61,410 nt of DNA from Arthrobacter mobilis (GCF_012395835.1 NZ_JAAZSQ010000016.1:37089-98498); one strand, 5' to 3'; numbered from the stretch's first letter, positions 17,830 through 27,180 are shown. Notes: generated by a model not told the origin, from the letters alone. Numbers and translations: made by a program.

Positions 17830-18510
17830 TGTGTTTTCCGCCTTTGGCAAAATTGGCCTGTGGCTTAGCTGCAGCGCAGACACAGAAGTTGGCTGGCGGC
17901 CTGGAACCCCGGAGGCACTATTTCGTGGCGCTGGACGATCACTGGCGCGCCCCGCACGCCGGCCGGCGCATGGTCGACCGGGGACGCCCTGACCCGGCTC
18001 AACCGCGGCGTCGGGGTCGGGCAGCGAATGGTCTCCCGCACCGTGTACGACCAGCCCGGGCGCGGCAACCTCCTGATTAGGGTCGGCAGCTGCCCCGGCA
18101 TCCCCAGCCGTCTGGACTCATCAGCGGCGAGGCAGGCTTGGACGGCACCAACAAGCCCCGGCACCCCGGGGGTTTGCTCCGAAGCCGTGCTGCCGTGTCA
18201 CCGGCCTCGAGCCGGCTTCCCACCCGTGCCAACACAGGCCGTCCACTCGAATCTTGTGGAACCGTTCCGGCCCCGCCGATATACCGCGTACTGCGACGGC
18301 AAGTCTGCCGCCGATCACACAGCCCCATCCGGCGGGAACGACCACGAGGACAGGCTTTTTGGACTGCCTGCCGTGCCGGACGCGGCGCGGCATTTGGTCC
18401 CGGCGACGTCCGCCGGCGCGCTAGCCGGTATAACGCCGCGATAACGGCAGCGATAACGGCAGCAAGGTGCAATGAGATAACTGGTTTTGATGTCCAAAAG
18501 GAAGATTGAG
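17830..18510. other. No recognisable gene; small tandem repeat near its right end
   Basis: About 680 bases hold several short open frames on both strands, but none shows a known motif, a ribosome binding site or convincing codon bias. The frame with LTRLNRGVGVGQRMVSRTVY (from about 17990) looks most protein-like but lacks a credible start and stops being protein-like after 18090, so it may be a decayed gene. A 12-base unit GCGATAACGGCA is repeated twice head to tail at 18438-18461, just upstream of the next gene. Confidence 0.5.
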
Positions 18511-18891
18511 ATGGAAAGCTTCACGCTCACAGGCGAAGGCATTGATGTGCGGTTCAGTGCCGATGACGGCGTGCTCTCGGTGCAGGGCGAAGGCTTGGCG
18601 GGCACGGACAGGGAGTTTTCCGGTGAGAATGTGCTGATTTCAGGTTCGGACCTGGGGACGATGCTGACCGTGGTTCTCCTCGATAGTTCAAGGGACCTCA
18701 CCCAGGTCCGGTTAGCCGTTCTGGTTCCCTCCGGGATCCGGGACAGCGAGGAAGAACAGGTTACCGGTGCGGCCATCATTGTCACTGACCGAACACGGTC
18801 AATGGGCCCGCCGCGATCTCCGCTGCAGGATTACGATGTCCGTCCGTTGTCGGGAACGATGCAGAACCGAAAAACAGAGTTGGCGCAGTAG
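18511..18891 (+). CDS. Hypothetical protein, 126 residues
   Basis: I do not recognise this protein. The ATG at 18511 has AAGGAAG seven bases upstream; an in-frame ATG at 18490 would add seven residues. The N-terminal part alternates short beta-like segments (FTLTGEG, IDVRFSADDG, VLSVQGEG) and is acidic. Residues about 50-75 are hydrophobic (LTVVLLDSS, RLAVLVPSG), and the C terminus is polar. There is no signal peptide or membrane helix of normal length. A small soluble beta-rich protein is the most that can be said. It sits in an accessory-looking, less GC-rich stretch. Confidence 0.6.
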   Translation: MESFTLTGEGIDVRFSADDGVLSVQGEGLAGTDREFSGENVLISGSDLGTMLTVVLLDSSRDLTQVRLAVLVPSGIRDSEEEQVTGAAIIVTDRTRSMGPPRSPLQDYDVRPLSGTMQNRKTELAQ

Positions 18892-19300
18892 GGCGGATAT
18901 CAGGACCCCGATGGGCGACCTTGCCCTGTTCGGTGGCGGGACAGCTCTGCGTCGGGCATGGCGGATATGGTGCGGATAAAACGCTAATAGTGACGAATAC
19001 TCGGAATTGCCGTTTAACGTGGCCAGAGGTAGGACGTGCAGGACGAAAACGGACTCACCCCTGCTGAACTCGATCGGCATAACCTGTAATTCACATCAAC
19101 TTCGAGTTTACCCGGCAGGCGGGTTGGGGGCTGCCGCAGGTTGGATGTTTCCCGTTGATGCAGGCAACGCTTCGATATTGTCGGCAGGGATTCCCGATAT
19201 GGTGGCGAAAATGCGTCGAAAACCTGGCAAGGCTGAATCAAAGTGCAGATTTCCGTCCCGGCCGGTGTCTAATCTGGATGACATTCAAGGAACCGTTGAA
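18892..19300. other. Gene-free stretch of lower GC content
   Basis: About 410 bases carry no convincing gene. The base composition is noticeably more AT-rich than the flanking core genes, for example around 18970-19110 and 19160-19300. A possible -10 (TAATCT, near 19270) lies about 25 bases before the start of the LamG gene. The composition suggests imported or decaying DNA. Confidence 0.5.
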
Positions 19301-20196
19301 ATGACAAAGACCCGGAACCGGGCCAACAATTCTTCCCCGGTCCGACGCAGGATGGCATTGCTGTCCGTGCTCACCTTGGGCTTCGTGGGGCTTCCGTCGG
19401 CCGCTGCGCAGCCGGAGCCCCGGGGTTGCCGCAGGTTGCGGCACCCCGGGTCACGTACGACGCTGCAGCGCAGGCCGACAAACCCGCTGCCTACTGGACC
19501 ATGAGCAGCCCGCGCAGCAGCACCGAAAAGGACCGTACCGGCCACGGGCACACGGGCAGGTACTTCGGCCGTCCCGCTGCCACCAGGCTGCCCAACGGGG
19601 ACACGGCCGCGGACTTCGACGGCAAGACCGCATATCTGCAGGTCAAGGACGCCGCGGCGCTCAGCCCGGCCACCGGCGGCGTGCTCACGCTCGAGGCATG
19701 GATGCGTCCGGACGCGCTGAAATTCCCTGTAGAAGGGAACAACATGAGATATATGCACTGGATGGGCAAGGGGGAACCGAACAACCATGAGTATGTCGCG
19801 CGGTTCTACTCGAATACCGATCCGCAGAGGCCAAACCGCATCTCCGGCTATCAGTTCAACATTGACGGGGGAAAGGGGGCGGGATCATACTTCCAGGACA
19901 CAATCCGGGCCGGGACCTGGATCCACTACGTGCTGGTCATCAATGCCAAAGCGAAGTCGGACTCCTATCCGAACGGGTACGTAAGGATCTACCGGGACGG
20001 CAAGCTGAGGGACACGACCAACCTGGACTACGGCGGGACGGTCATCGTCCCCAAGCGCGGCAACGCGCCGTTCCGCATCGGAACCCGCGACCTGGACACG
20101 TTCTTCGAAGGCGCCATCGGCAAGGTGGCTATCTACGGAAAGGAACTGCGGCCCGAAAGCATCAAGAAACACTACACCGTGATGACCCGGCGGTGA
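19301..20196 (+). pseudogene. Secreted LamG-domain (concanavalin-like) protein, frameshifted
   Basis: The ATG at 19301 opens a clear Sec signal peptide: a basic region, then MALLSVLTLGFVGLPSAAAQ with an Ala-rich cleavage site. A second frame continues with VTYDAAAQADKPAAYW and a LamG-like jellyroll of about 240 residues, including DGDTAADFDG-like, LTLEAWMRPD, RISGYQFNIDGG, GYVRIYRDGK and RIGTRDLDTFFEGAIGKVAIY blocks, to the stop at 20196. The two frames join at a CCCCGGGG run (19418-19425); one extra base there would restore a single protein of about 298 residues. It is either a real frameshift, a phase-variable tract or a sequencing error. Confidence 0.8.
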
Positions 20197-20282
20197 GGCC
20201 AGGGAAGTCGACTCCTGTGCCTCCACTCGTTTAGTAGCATTTCCCGAAATTCCGCATCCAGACGGGTAGCCCGAGGACGGCT

Positions 20283-21752
20283 CTAGACCGGCCGGTCCGG
20301 GACGGAGGCGTCTGCAGGGCCGCGTTCCGTGAGTGACTTCAAGATCTCGGCGGTGGAGAGCCCGGCAAAAGCGGCCAGGCGCTCCTGTACGAGCTGCAGG
20401 TCGGACCGCAGTTCCGCGGGGCCGCGCTCTGCCAGGGCGTGCACGAATCCGCGGGCCTCGCCGGCTGTCTCCGGATCGAGGACGGCACCGTCGTCGGTGA
20501 CCTGTGCCCCGGCAGCGGACACGAGGCGCGCGGCGCGCCCGGCCAGCTCAGGATCCTGGAGCACGATGCTGATCAGCGGCGCCTGAAGCTGTTCAAAGAG
20601 CGTGATCCAAGCCCTGCCTTGCCCGGTGCTGCCCAGCAGTTCGTCCCTGACCCGGCGCAGCGTTTGGACCTCCCTGTCGCGGTCAAGCAGCTTCCAGCCG
20701 ATCAGCTCGATGGCGCAGATGGACAGCTGGAGCAGCGCCAACAACCCGGACTCGGCCTCCCGCTTGATCGGTTCCGGATTGGCAGGGTGGAAGGACTCCG
20801 CCACGCTGCCCTGCCACGGACCGGTCTCGAGGGTGAAGCCGTAGGTCTTGTGCTGCGTGCCGTCAGCGATGTGCCGCGCGTAGGCGTAGTCGCTCAGCGT
20901 CCCCGTGGTGGGATACAGGCCGAGCCCGGTTTCCCGGGTGTATTTCCGGCCGCGCACGTCGGCAATGGCCTGGACAATGCCATCTCCGACGCTTTCGAAG
21001 CGCAGCAGGTCGCGCGGTGTCATGTATTCGGCGTAGCTCGGGTCGGTGATCGGCTGGCAGGCAGTTGCCGGCAGGGTGGTGAACCGCTTCGTTGGGTCCG
21101 TCGTTTGGGTTGGTGCGTGTCCCCAGGGATGCAGCACGAGTTCGGAATAGGAATGCACGTCAGCGAAGCAGTCGATCCGGTGGGAGTCGAGCAGGTGCCG
21201 GACATTGCGGCTCTCAGGCTCGGAAAATACAGACGGTCCGCAGTAGACCTCGGAGCACGGGGCGCAGGAGGTCTGTCCCTCGGTAACGCCCCAGAGGAGG
21301 TCCGCATTGCGGTTGAGATCGACCCCGTCACAGGCGGTCCCCGGATTGTCCCGCCGGTTCTTCCGCCAGAGGCCGTCGACGGTCATCACGTGGTGGCGCC
21401 CGTCCGGGTTCACGCATGGCAGCAGGTACAGGTCGAGGGTCTCCAGGATGAGTTTGATATCGGCCGCCGGCCAGGTCCGGCCGCCCAGGACCACATCGCT
21501 TCCTGTCCGGTAGCTGGCCACGAGATCGACCGCCAGCTCGATGAGCAGGTCCGGGTTCATCAGTTCGCGCGCGTGCGTGCCGCCCACCAGCAGCACACCC
21601 CGGCGGTCGCCGCCGCCGGCGCGCAGCCGCAGGGCACGGACCGGCCGGCCCTGGACCGAGGGCTCGGGCAGCGTGAATTGTGTGCACAGTTGGGGGTGGG
21701 TCGCGGCGAGGGTGCTGCCCGCCGCGTCGAGCTGGGAAACCGTGCGGTACAT
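20283..21752 (-). CDS. M14-family zinc carboxypeptidase
   Basis: The 489-residue protein has the full M14 active site. H60 and E63 (GGTHARE) and H200 (FADVHSYSE) would bind zinc. NPDGR (115-119) and DLNRN (145-149) contribute substrate binding. YPTTGTLSDYAY (280-291) supplies the substrate-side tyrosine, and E309 (FTLETG) is the general base. After about residue 330 comes an extra helical region of about 160 residues that I cannot match to a known domain. No signal peptide is visible, so it may act in the cytoplasm or on an imported peptide. Its ATG overlaps the stop of the upstream small gene by one base (TGATG). Confidence 0.9.
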   Translation of the reverse strand: MYRTVSQLDAAGSTLAATHPQLCTQFTLPEPSVQGRPVRALRLRAGGGDRRGVLLVGGTHARELMNPDLLIELAVDLVASYRTGSDVVLGGRTWPAADIKLILETLDLYLLPCVNPDGRHHVMTVDGLWRKNRRDNPGTACDGVDLNRNADLLWGVTEGQTSCAPCSEVYCGPSVFSEPESRNVRHLLDSHRIDCFADVHSYSELVLHPWGHAPTQTTDPTKRFTTLPATACQPITDPSYAEYMTPRDLLRFESVGDGIVQAIADVRGRKYTRETGLGLYPTTGTLSDYAYARHIADGTQHKTYGFTLETGPWQGSVAESFHPANPEPIKREAESGLLALLQLSICAIELIGWKLLDRDREVQTLRRVRDELLGSTGQGRAWITLFEQLQAPLISIVLQDPELAGRAARLVSAAGAQVTDDGAVLDPETAGEARGFVHALAERGPAELRSDLQLVQERLAAFAGLSTAEILKSLTERGPADASVPDRPV

Positions 21753-22075
21753 CAGTCCTCTCCCTTCTGCTCCGTGCCACCGAGGCGTTCATCGAGCCAC
21801 GCGGCCGCGGCGTCGTCGTCCATGATCAGCGAGGAATCCAGCGGACCTGCAGGCGCGGCCTGGACGATCGTGACCTCGAAGCCGCTCTCGACGAGGCGGG
21901 CCGCCTCCTCCATGTCGACCAGCAACCGCACGCCTCCGTCGGGATCGGGCACACGGTCCAGATCCATGTCCGCCACCCGCCGCATGTCGATCTGGTCCGC
22001 GGCCCCGGAACGGAGAATGACCTCGTACCGGGCTTTCGCCCGGCCGGTGTCCTGCGGGGCATCCTCGGCGGCCAT
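21752..22075 (-). CDS. Small protein coupled to the M14 carboxypeptidase
   Basis: The 107-residue, acidic, soluble protein is read just before the carboxypeptidase, with stop and start overlapping (TGATG). AAGGGAGG lies six bases before the ATG at 22075; an adjacent ATG at 22078 is also possible. I do not recognise it firmly. Its pattern (YEVILRSGAADQIDMRR, then VRLLVDMEEAARLVESGFEV) resembles the alpha/beta pro-domain found at the N terminus of secreted M14 carboxypeptidases. It may therefore be a pro-domain-like inhibitor or chaperone encoded in trans. That similarity is judged by eye and is inference. Confidence 0.65.
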   Translation of the reverse strand: MAAEDAPQDTGRAKARYEVILRSGAADQIDMRRVADMDLDRVPDPDGGVRLLVDMEEAARLVESGFEVTIVQAAPAGPLDSSLIMDDDAAAAWLDERLGGTEQKGED

Positions 22076-22078
22076 CAT

Positions 22079-22427
22079 CGGCCTCCCTTCCTGAAGCAGG
22101 GAACCATCCGGTCAGCAGCACGTAGTCCTGCCGGATGCCGGCGACTGGTTGGGCTGCCGTGCCATCCGGGGCTTTCCACGCCTGGTTCTCCTGAAAGCGG
22201 AAACAATTCTTCGTTCGGCTGCCTGCCGCCCCCATGTCCTGAAGGCGACAGCGGCCAGGGCCAGTTTGTCCACATGCCGTTACTTGGCCGTTACAGATGC
22301 TGGAGGGCGGCAATCGCCCGCGCAGACACACCCAACGGCCGGGACGCGATCCTGCCACATCCAATCCACAACGCTGCTGCAATGGCGGCTTGCGTGAATT
22401 CGATTGCGTAGTCCGAAAAGGAGGTGA
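22079..22427. other. Gene-free stretch ending in an orphan consensus ribosome binding site
   Basis: About 350 bases separate the unknown small gene from the methyltransferase. No gene with motifs or codon bias is seen on either strand. At 22418-22426 the plus strand reads AAAGGAGGT, a full Shine-Dalgarno consensus, followed by ATG at 22431. The frame from that ATG runs antisense through the methyltransferase and is not protein-like. The site could be the remnant of a lost rightward gene. Confidence 0.5.
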
Positions 22428-23576
22428 CTAATGAACAGTTTCCGGGAAGGGCGTGGAGACTGTCACGGTGAACTTGGGGTTCCGGGCCATTTGCCTGGTC
22501 GGGCCGACGAGGCGTTCCAGGTGCGGGCGGTAGCGCAGGTGCGAGTTCCAGACAGTCCAAAGTTCCCCGCCGGGGGCCAGGACGCGTCCCGCGTCGGCGA
22601 AGAGCTTCAGCGCAATGCCGGCGTGGACGGTGGAGCCGACGTGGAAGGGCGGATTCAGCACAATCAGCTCGGCCGAGGCGTCGGGCTGGGCCGAGAGCGC
22701 GTCGTCGCGGAGTACCTCCACCCGGCCGGCGACGCCGTTGGCTGCGGCGGTGGCGGCGGTGGAAGCGACGGCGGAGGCCGACTGGTCGCAGGCCAGCACG
22801 TGCAGCTGGGGCCGGGACAGCGCCAGGTAGGCGGCAATACTCCCGTTGCCGCAGCCGAGGTCGATGGCGGTACGTGCAGGCCGTGCCTGCGCGAGCTGCG
22901 GCAGCAGGAACCGTGTGCCCGGGTCCAGCTTCGCCCCGCCAAACGTGGCCCCGTAGGCCCGCAGCTGCAGCGGCCGGGTCAGTCCAACGTCGTACCCGGC
23001 TTCCAGCGGGAACCGTGTCCCGGTGCCGGCCGGCTTCAGCCCGGCTGCGGTGAGTACCCGGGCCTTCTGCCGGGCCAGCCCGGCGGCGACCGAGGAGAAG
23101 TACCGGCCCAGCACCTGGTTCATGGCCAGCGCCATGTGTTTGACCATGCCGCCGGCGAAGACCTGCACGGCGGGGTCCGCATGGGCGGCAACCAGCGAGG
23201 CGGTTTCCTCCAGCGCCTCCAGCGAGCGGGGCAGGCGCAGCAGCACCACGGTGGCGCCGGTGAGCAGTTCCGGCCCGAGGGGATGGTTGGTGTAGACGCC
23301 GGCCAGGCCGGCCCCGCGGGCGTTGTTGGCCAGCGCCTGCTCGCCGGAGAGCGGATCCTGGTGGACACGGATGCCGGCCAGGCCGTGTCCCGCCGCCGCG
23401 CCGAGGGTCAGCGCCCCGTACTGGTCCCCGATGACGGCCAGCTGCCCCGGAGCGCAGCCGGCCAGCGCATCGGCGGCAGTGTCCAGGAGCAGCCGGTCGG
23501 CGGCGTCGTACGCATACAGGTTCTCCGCCTCGATGTCCGGATACCGGCGCAGCGCAGCGAAGTCCAGCTCAGGCAA
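22428..23576 (-). CDS. Class I SAM-dependent methyltransferase, RsmC/RlmG-like
   Basis: The 382-residue protein has two halves. The N-terminal half (1-190) is a degenerate methyltransferase-like domain. The C-terminal half is catalytic, with the SAM-binding motif DLGCGNGSIA (239-248) and the base-methylating motif NPPF (308-311). This duplicated layout is typical of RsmC and RlmG, which make m2G in 16S or 23S rRNA. Which rRNA guanine is the target cannot be told. Its ATG lies inside the end of the upstream yigZ gene (8-base overlap), so the two form an operon. Confidence 0.85.
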   Translation of the reverse strand: MPELDFAALRRYPDIEAENLYAYDAADRLLLDTAADALAGCAPGQLAVIGDQYGALTLGAAAGHGLAGIRVHQDPLSGEQALANNARGAGLAGVYTNHPLGPELLTGATVVLLRLPRSLEALEETASLVAAHADPAVQVFAGGMVKHMALAMNQVLGRYFSSVAAGLARQKARVLTAAGLKPAGTGTRFPLEAGYDVGLTRPLQLRAYGATFGGAKLDPGTRFLLPQLAQARPARTAIDLGCGNGSIAAYLALSRPQLHVLACDQSASAVASTAATAAANGVAGRVEVLRDDALSAQPDASAELIVLNPPFHVGSTVHAGIALKLFADAGRVLAPGGELWTVWNSHLRYRPHLERLVGPTRQMARNPKFTVTVSTPFPETVH

Positions 23577-24252
23577 GATCCACCCATTCGGTGCCGCGCG
23601 GCTCAGGTTCCGGCCCGCCGGCGGTCAGCGCGGCCAACCGGTCCCGGAAAGCCTCCACCACCGGGGCCTGGTCGGCGAGCGCCACGGTGATCAGGGCACC
23701 CCCGGCGTCATAACCGGTCTCCAGCACCGTGATCCCGGCCGCGCGCAGTTCGTTCTCCAGCCGGCCGGCCGCGGCATGCCCGGCGCGGACGGCAAACAGC
23801 CGCATCCGCCGCCGGGGAACCAGCCGGGCCGTGGCCAGGGCCTGCGAAACGGAGTCCGAGTAGGCCCGGACCAGGCCGCCGGCGCCGAGCAGGATGCCGC
23901 CGAAGTAGCGGACGACGACGGCGGCAACGTCGCTCAGGTCCGCGACCCCGGGAGCGGTCTCGCGGCGGGTCAGAGCCTCCAGCATCGGGAGCCCGGCGGT
24001 GCCCGAGGGCTCGCCGTCGTCGCTCGAGCGCTGCACGCCTCGGTCCGGGCCGAGCACGAAGGCACTGCAGTGGTGCCGGGCGTCGTGGAACTCCCGGCGC
24101 AGGCCGGCCACCAGCGCCCGGGCCTCGTCCTCGGATTCGACCCGCCGCAGGACGGTAATGAACCGCGAGCGCTTGATCTCGAGTTCGTGCCGGTGCTCCC
24201 CGCCAATGGTGGTGTAGCTGGCGGTGCTGGTGGGGGAGCCGGGCAGAGTCAC
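23569..24252 (-). CDS. yigZ: YigZ/IMPACT family protein
   Basis: The 227-residue protein belongs to the YigZ/IMPACT (UPF0029) family. Signature blocks are DDGEPSGTAGLPML (78-91) and RYFGGILLGAGGLVRAYS (115-132), followed by a ferredoxin-like C-terminal domain. Biochemical function is not settled; eukaryotic IMPACT regulates translation. The GTG at 24252 is chosen because TAGGCT lies seven bases before it on the minus strand (24260-24265), making it a leaderless start. The methyltransferase follows with overlapping frames. Confidence 0.9.
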   Translation of the reverse strand: MTLPGSPTSTASYTTIGGEHRHELEIKRSRFITVLRRVESEDEARALVAGLRREFHDARHHCSAFVLGPDRGVQRSSDDGEPSGTAGLPMLEALTRRETAPGVADLSDVAAVVVRYFGGILLGAGGLVRAYSDSVSQALATARLVPRRRMRLFAVRAGHAAAGRLENELRAAGITVLETGYDAGGALITVALADQAPVVEAFRDRLAALTAGGPEPEPRGTEWVDLA

Positions 24253-24490
24253 GCCTTCCAGCCTAACGCCCGGCGGGCGGCCTGTCCTTCGCCTGCACGA
24301 CACGCCGCTTCCGGTTGCCGCCGGCGTCTGTCCGGCGGGAAAATTAACGGACAAGAACACAAAGCGATTGCCGGACCGAGCCATGCGGGGGCGCGGACCA
24401 CTCAAGGTCGGCATTGTGGACTGTTCTCGTCTGCGGCGGGGCGGCCCGTATTCCTGTGTTTGGCACGGCTGGACTCAGGAGGGAACTATT

Positions 24491-25915
24491 ATGTCGACAA
24501 CCCCAGCCGAGAGCAGCGGCACCGGACTGGCGAGCCCCTATGCGGAACTCGAAGTCCAGTTGCGCGGACGGGCCATCAGGCCCGGGGACCCGGACTACGA
24601 CGAGGCCCGGGCCGTCTACAACGGCATGATCGACCGGCGTCCGGCCCTGGTGGTCCGGTGCGCGGATTCGGCGGACGTGCTGGCGTGCGTGCGCTTTGCC
24701 CGGCAGCACGGGCAGGAAATCGCCGTCCGCGGCGGCGGACACAACGCCGGCGGACTCGGCGTCTGGGACGACGCCCTGGTGATCGACCTGTCGGCCATGC
24801 GCAGCACCACGGTGGACCCAGCCAACCACACGGTCCGCGTGGACGGCGGCTGCCTCTGGCGCGATGTGGACCACGCGACCGTACCGTTCGGCATGACCAC
24901 GCCGACGGGCTTCGTCTCCTCGACCGGTGTCGGCGGGTTGACCCTTGGCGGCGGTGTCAGCGGCTACCTGAGCCGGCGCTTCGGCCTCACCGTGGACAAC
25001 CTGATCAGCGCGGACGTAGTCCTGGCTGACGGGTCGCTGGTGACCGCCGATGCGGAGCACCATCCGGACCTGTTCTGGGCGCTGCGCGGCGGCGGCGGCA
25101 ACTTCGGCGTCGTGACCTCCTTCCGCTTCCGCTGCCACGACATCGGCGAGCACGGAAACATCATCGGCGGACCGGTGTTCTACGACGTGGCAGACTTGCC
25201 TGACGTCATGCGCTGGTACCGGGAACTGCTGCCCTCCCTGCCAGAGGAACTCAGCGGCTGGATCGGACTGGCCACCATCCCTCCCGTGCCGCCGTTCCCC
25301 GAGGAACTCCACGGACGCAAGACCTGCCTCATCGTCTGGTGCTACAGCGGGCCGCACGCCCGCGCCGACGAGGTGCTGGCCCCCGTGCGTGAATTTGGTT
25401 CACCGCTTGTGGTGGGAATCCAGGAGATGCCCCTTTCGGCGCTGCAGTCGGCCTTTGACCCGCTGCTGCCGGCCGGAATGCAGTGGTACTGGCGGGCGGA
25501 TTTCATCCACCAGATCTCGGATGAGGCCATCGACATCCACCGCAAATATGCGGAGCAGTTGCCCTCTGCCCTCTCCACCATGCACATGTATCCTGTCGAC
25601 GGCGCGGCCGCCCGGGTACCTAGGGATGCGACGGCGTTCGCCCACCGCGACGGCGGCTGGGCGGGCGTGATTGTCGGCGTGGACCCGGACCCTGCCAACG
25701 CCGGAAAAGTCACTGAGTGGGCCAAGGCGTACTGGGAGGAACTGCACCCGACGTCGTCAGGCGGGGCGTACATCAACTTCATGATGGACGAAGGCCAGGA
25801 CCGCATCCGCGCGTCGTACCGGGAGAACTATGACCGGCTGGCCCGGGTCAAGGCGCAGTACGATCCGGACAACGTGTTCCATATCAACCAGAACATTCCG
25901 CCGGCAGCGGCCTGA
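24491..25915 (+). CDS. FAD-binding (berberine bridge enzyme-like) oxidase
   Basis: The 474-residue flavoprotein has the PCMH-type FAD fold. RGGGHNAGG (80-88) places H84 for 8-alpha-histidyl attachment of FAD. GVGGLTLGGG follows, and a C-terminal BBE segment YDPDNVFHINQNI completes the family pattern. The second covalent site (a cysteine after the GGG motif) is not seen, so attachment is probably through histidine only. AGGAGGGA lies before the ATG. No signal peptide is visible. Substrates of such oxidases range from sugars to alkaloids and cannot be inferred. Confidence 0.9.
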   Translation: MSTTPAESSGTGLASPYAELEVQLRGRAIRPGDPDYDEARAVYNGMIDRRPALVVRCADSADVLACVRFARQHGQEIAVRGGGHNAGGLGVWDDALVIDLSAMRSTTVDPANHTVRVDGGCLWRDVDHATVPFGMTTPTGFVSSTGVGGLTLGGGVSGYLSRRFGLTVDNLISADVVLADGSLVTADAEHHPDLFWALRGGGGNFGVVTSFRFRCHDIGEHGNIIGGPVFYDVADLPDVMRWYRELLPSLPEELSGWIGLATIPPVPPFPEELHGRKTCLIVWCYSGPHARADEVLAPVREFGSPLVVGIQEMPLSALQSAFDPLLPAGMQWYWRADFIHQISDEAIDIHRKYAEQLPSALSTMHMYPVDGAAARVPRDATAFAHRDGGWAGVIVGVDPDPANAGKVTEWAKAYWEELHPTSSGGAYINFMMDEGQDRIRASYRENYDRLARVKAQYDPDNVFHINQNIPPAAA

Positions 25916-25957
25916 CCGACGGCACAGGGGAGGCGGCGGCCGGGCTAAGCTGGCGGA

Positions 25958-27163
25958 ATGCTGAAGGTTGGCCTGACAGGCGGCATTGCCGCCGGAAAAT
26001 CCCTGGTGGCGGCCCGCCTGGCCGAACTCGGGGCCGTCCTGATCGATGCGGACGCGCTGGCCCGCGAGGTGGTGGAGCCGGGCACCCCGGGCCTGCGCGC
26101 CGTCGTCGACGCCTTCGGCGCCTCCGTGCTCGACGGCGCCGGCCGGCTGGACCGGCCGGCGCTCGCCGCCGTGGTGTTCGGCGACGAGGACAGGCGGCAA
26201 CTGCTCAACGGCATCATCCACCCGCTGGTGCGGGCCCGCGCCGCGCAGCTGGCCGCGGATGCCGGCCGGGAGAGCATCGTCGTCCAGGACATCCCGCTGC
26301 TGGTGGAAACCGGGCAGGGAGCCAATTTCCACTTGGTCCTGGTCGTCGACGCGCCCGAGGACGAACGCGTGCGCCGGATGGTGGCCAACCGGGGCATGGA
26401 CGAGGCCGCAGCCCGTGCGCGGATCGCCGCCCAGGCGACGGCGGAGGAGAGGCGGGCGGCCGCCGACGTGCTGCTGGTCAATACCGGTACCGAGGCCGAC
26501 GTCGTCGCCGCCGTGGACGAGCTCTGGCACCGGCGGCTGGTGCCGTTCAACCGCAACCTGGTGGACCGGAAGGTGGTGCTGCCCCCGGGCCCGCCGGTGC
26601 TGTCGGAGCCGCAGCCGGACTGGGCGCAGCAGGCCGGCCGGCTCGCGGCCCGGCTGCAGCGCGCCGACAACCGCATCCTGGCGGTTGACCACATCGGATC
26701 CACCGCGGTGCCCGGGCTGCCGGCCAAGGACGTGATCGACCTGCAGGTCACCGTGGCCTCGCTGGCGGAGGCGGACGAACTGGAGCCGGCGCTCGCCGCC
26801 GCCGGCTTCCCCCGCCGGCCGGGGACCTGGAAAGACAATCCGAAACCCTCGGCGCCGGACCCGGCGCTGTGGGAGAAGCGGCTGCACGGCAGCGCTGATC
26901 CGGGCCGGCCCGCCAACATCCACGTCCGGGCCGCCGGATCGCCCGGCTGGCGCTACGCGCTGGCCTTCCGGGACTGGCTGCGGGCCGAACCGGATGCGGC
27001 CGCGGCGTACCTGGCGGAGAAGCGCCGGGTGGCCGCCCTCCATGCCGGGGACAATGCCTGCGGCGGCTACGCCCGGGACAAGGGCGGCTGGTTCCTCCGG
27101 TTCGCCGAGCCGCGGCTGCAGGAATGGATCCGGGCCTCGGGCTGGACGGCGCCGCGCTACTAA
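25958..27163 (+). CDS. coaE: Dephospho-CoA kinase fused to a GrpB-like (UPF0157) domain
   Basis: Residues 1-200 are CoaE, which phosphorylates dephospho-CoA in the last step of CoA synthesis. The P-loop is TGGIAAGKS (7-15), with DADALAREV and the lid region [17 protein letters not shown]. Residues about 215-401 are a GrpB/UPF0157 nucleotidyltransferase-like domain, with [20 protein letters not shown]. This fusion is common in Actinobacteria. The gene is leaderless: TAAGCT (25946-25951) is six bases before the ATG. Confidence 0.95.
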   Translation: MLKVGLTGGIAAGKSLVAARLAELGAVLIDADALAREVVEPGTPGLRAVVDAFGASVLDGAGRLDRPALAAVVFGDEDRRQLLNGIIHPLVRARAAQLAADAGRESIVVQDIPLLVETGQGANFHLVLVVDAPEDERVRRMVANRGMDEAAARARIAAQATAEERRAAADVLLVNTGTEADVVAAVDELWHRRLVPFNRNLVDRKVVLPPGPPVLSEPQPDWAQQAGRLAARLQRADNRILAVDHIGSTAVPGLPAKDVIDLQVTVASLAEADELEPALAAAGFPRRPGTWKDNPKPSAPDPALWEKRLHGSADPGRPANIHVRAAGSPGWRYALAFRDWLRAEPDAAAAYLAEKRRVAALHAGDNACGGYARDKGGWFLRFAEPRLQEWIRASGWTAPRY

Positions 27164-27180
27164 GGACTAACGTTAATGGC

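Noticed and set aside
17865..18164. Short frames on both strands downstream of rpsA that might be small genes.
   Set aside because: None has a ribosome binding site, a known motif or a codon bias like its neighbours; kept only as a possible remnant.
22431..23690. Plus-strand frame starting after the strong Shine-Dalgarno at 22418.
   Set aside because: It reads antisense through the methyltransferase and yigZ genes and has no protein-like features; only the orphan binding site is reported.
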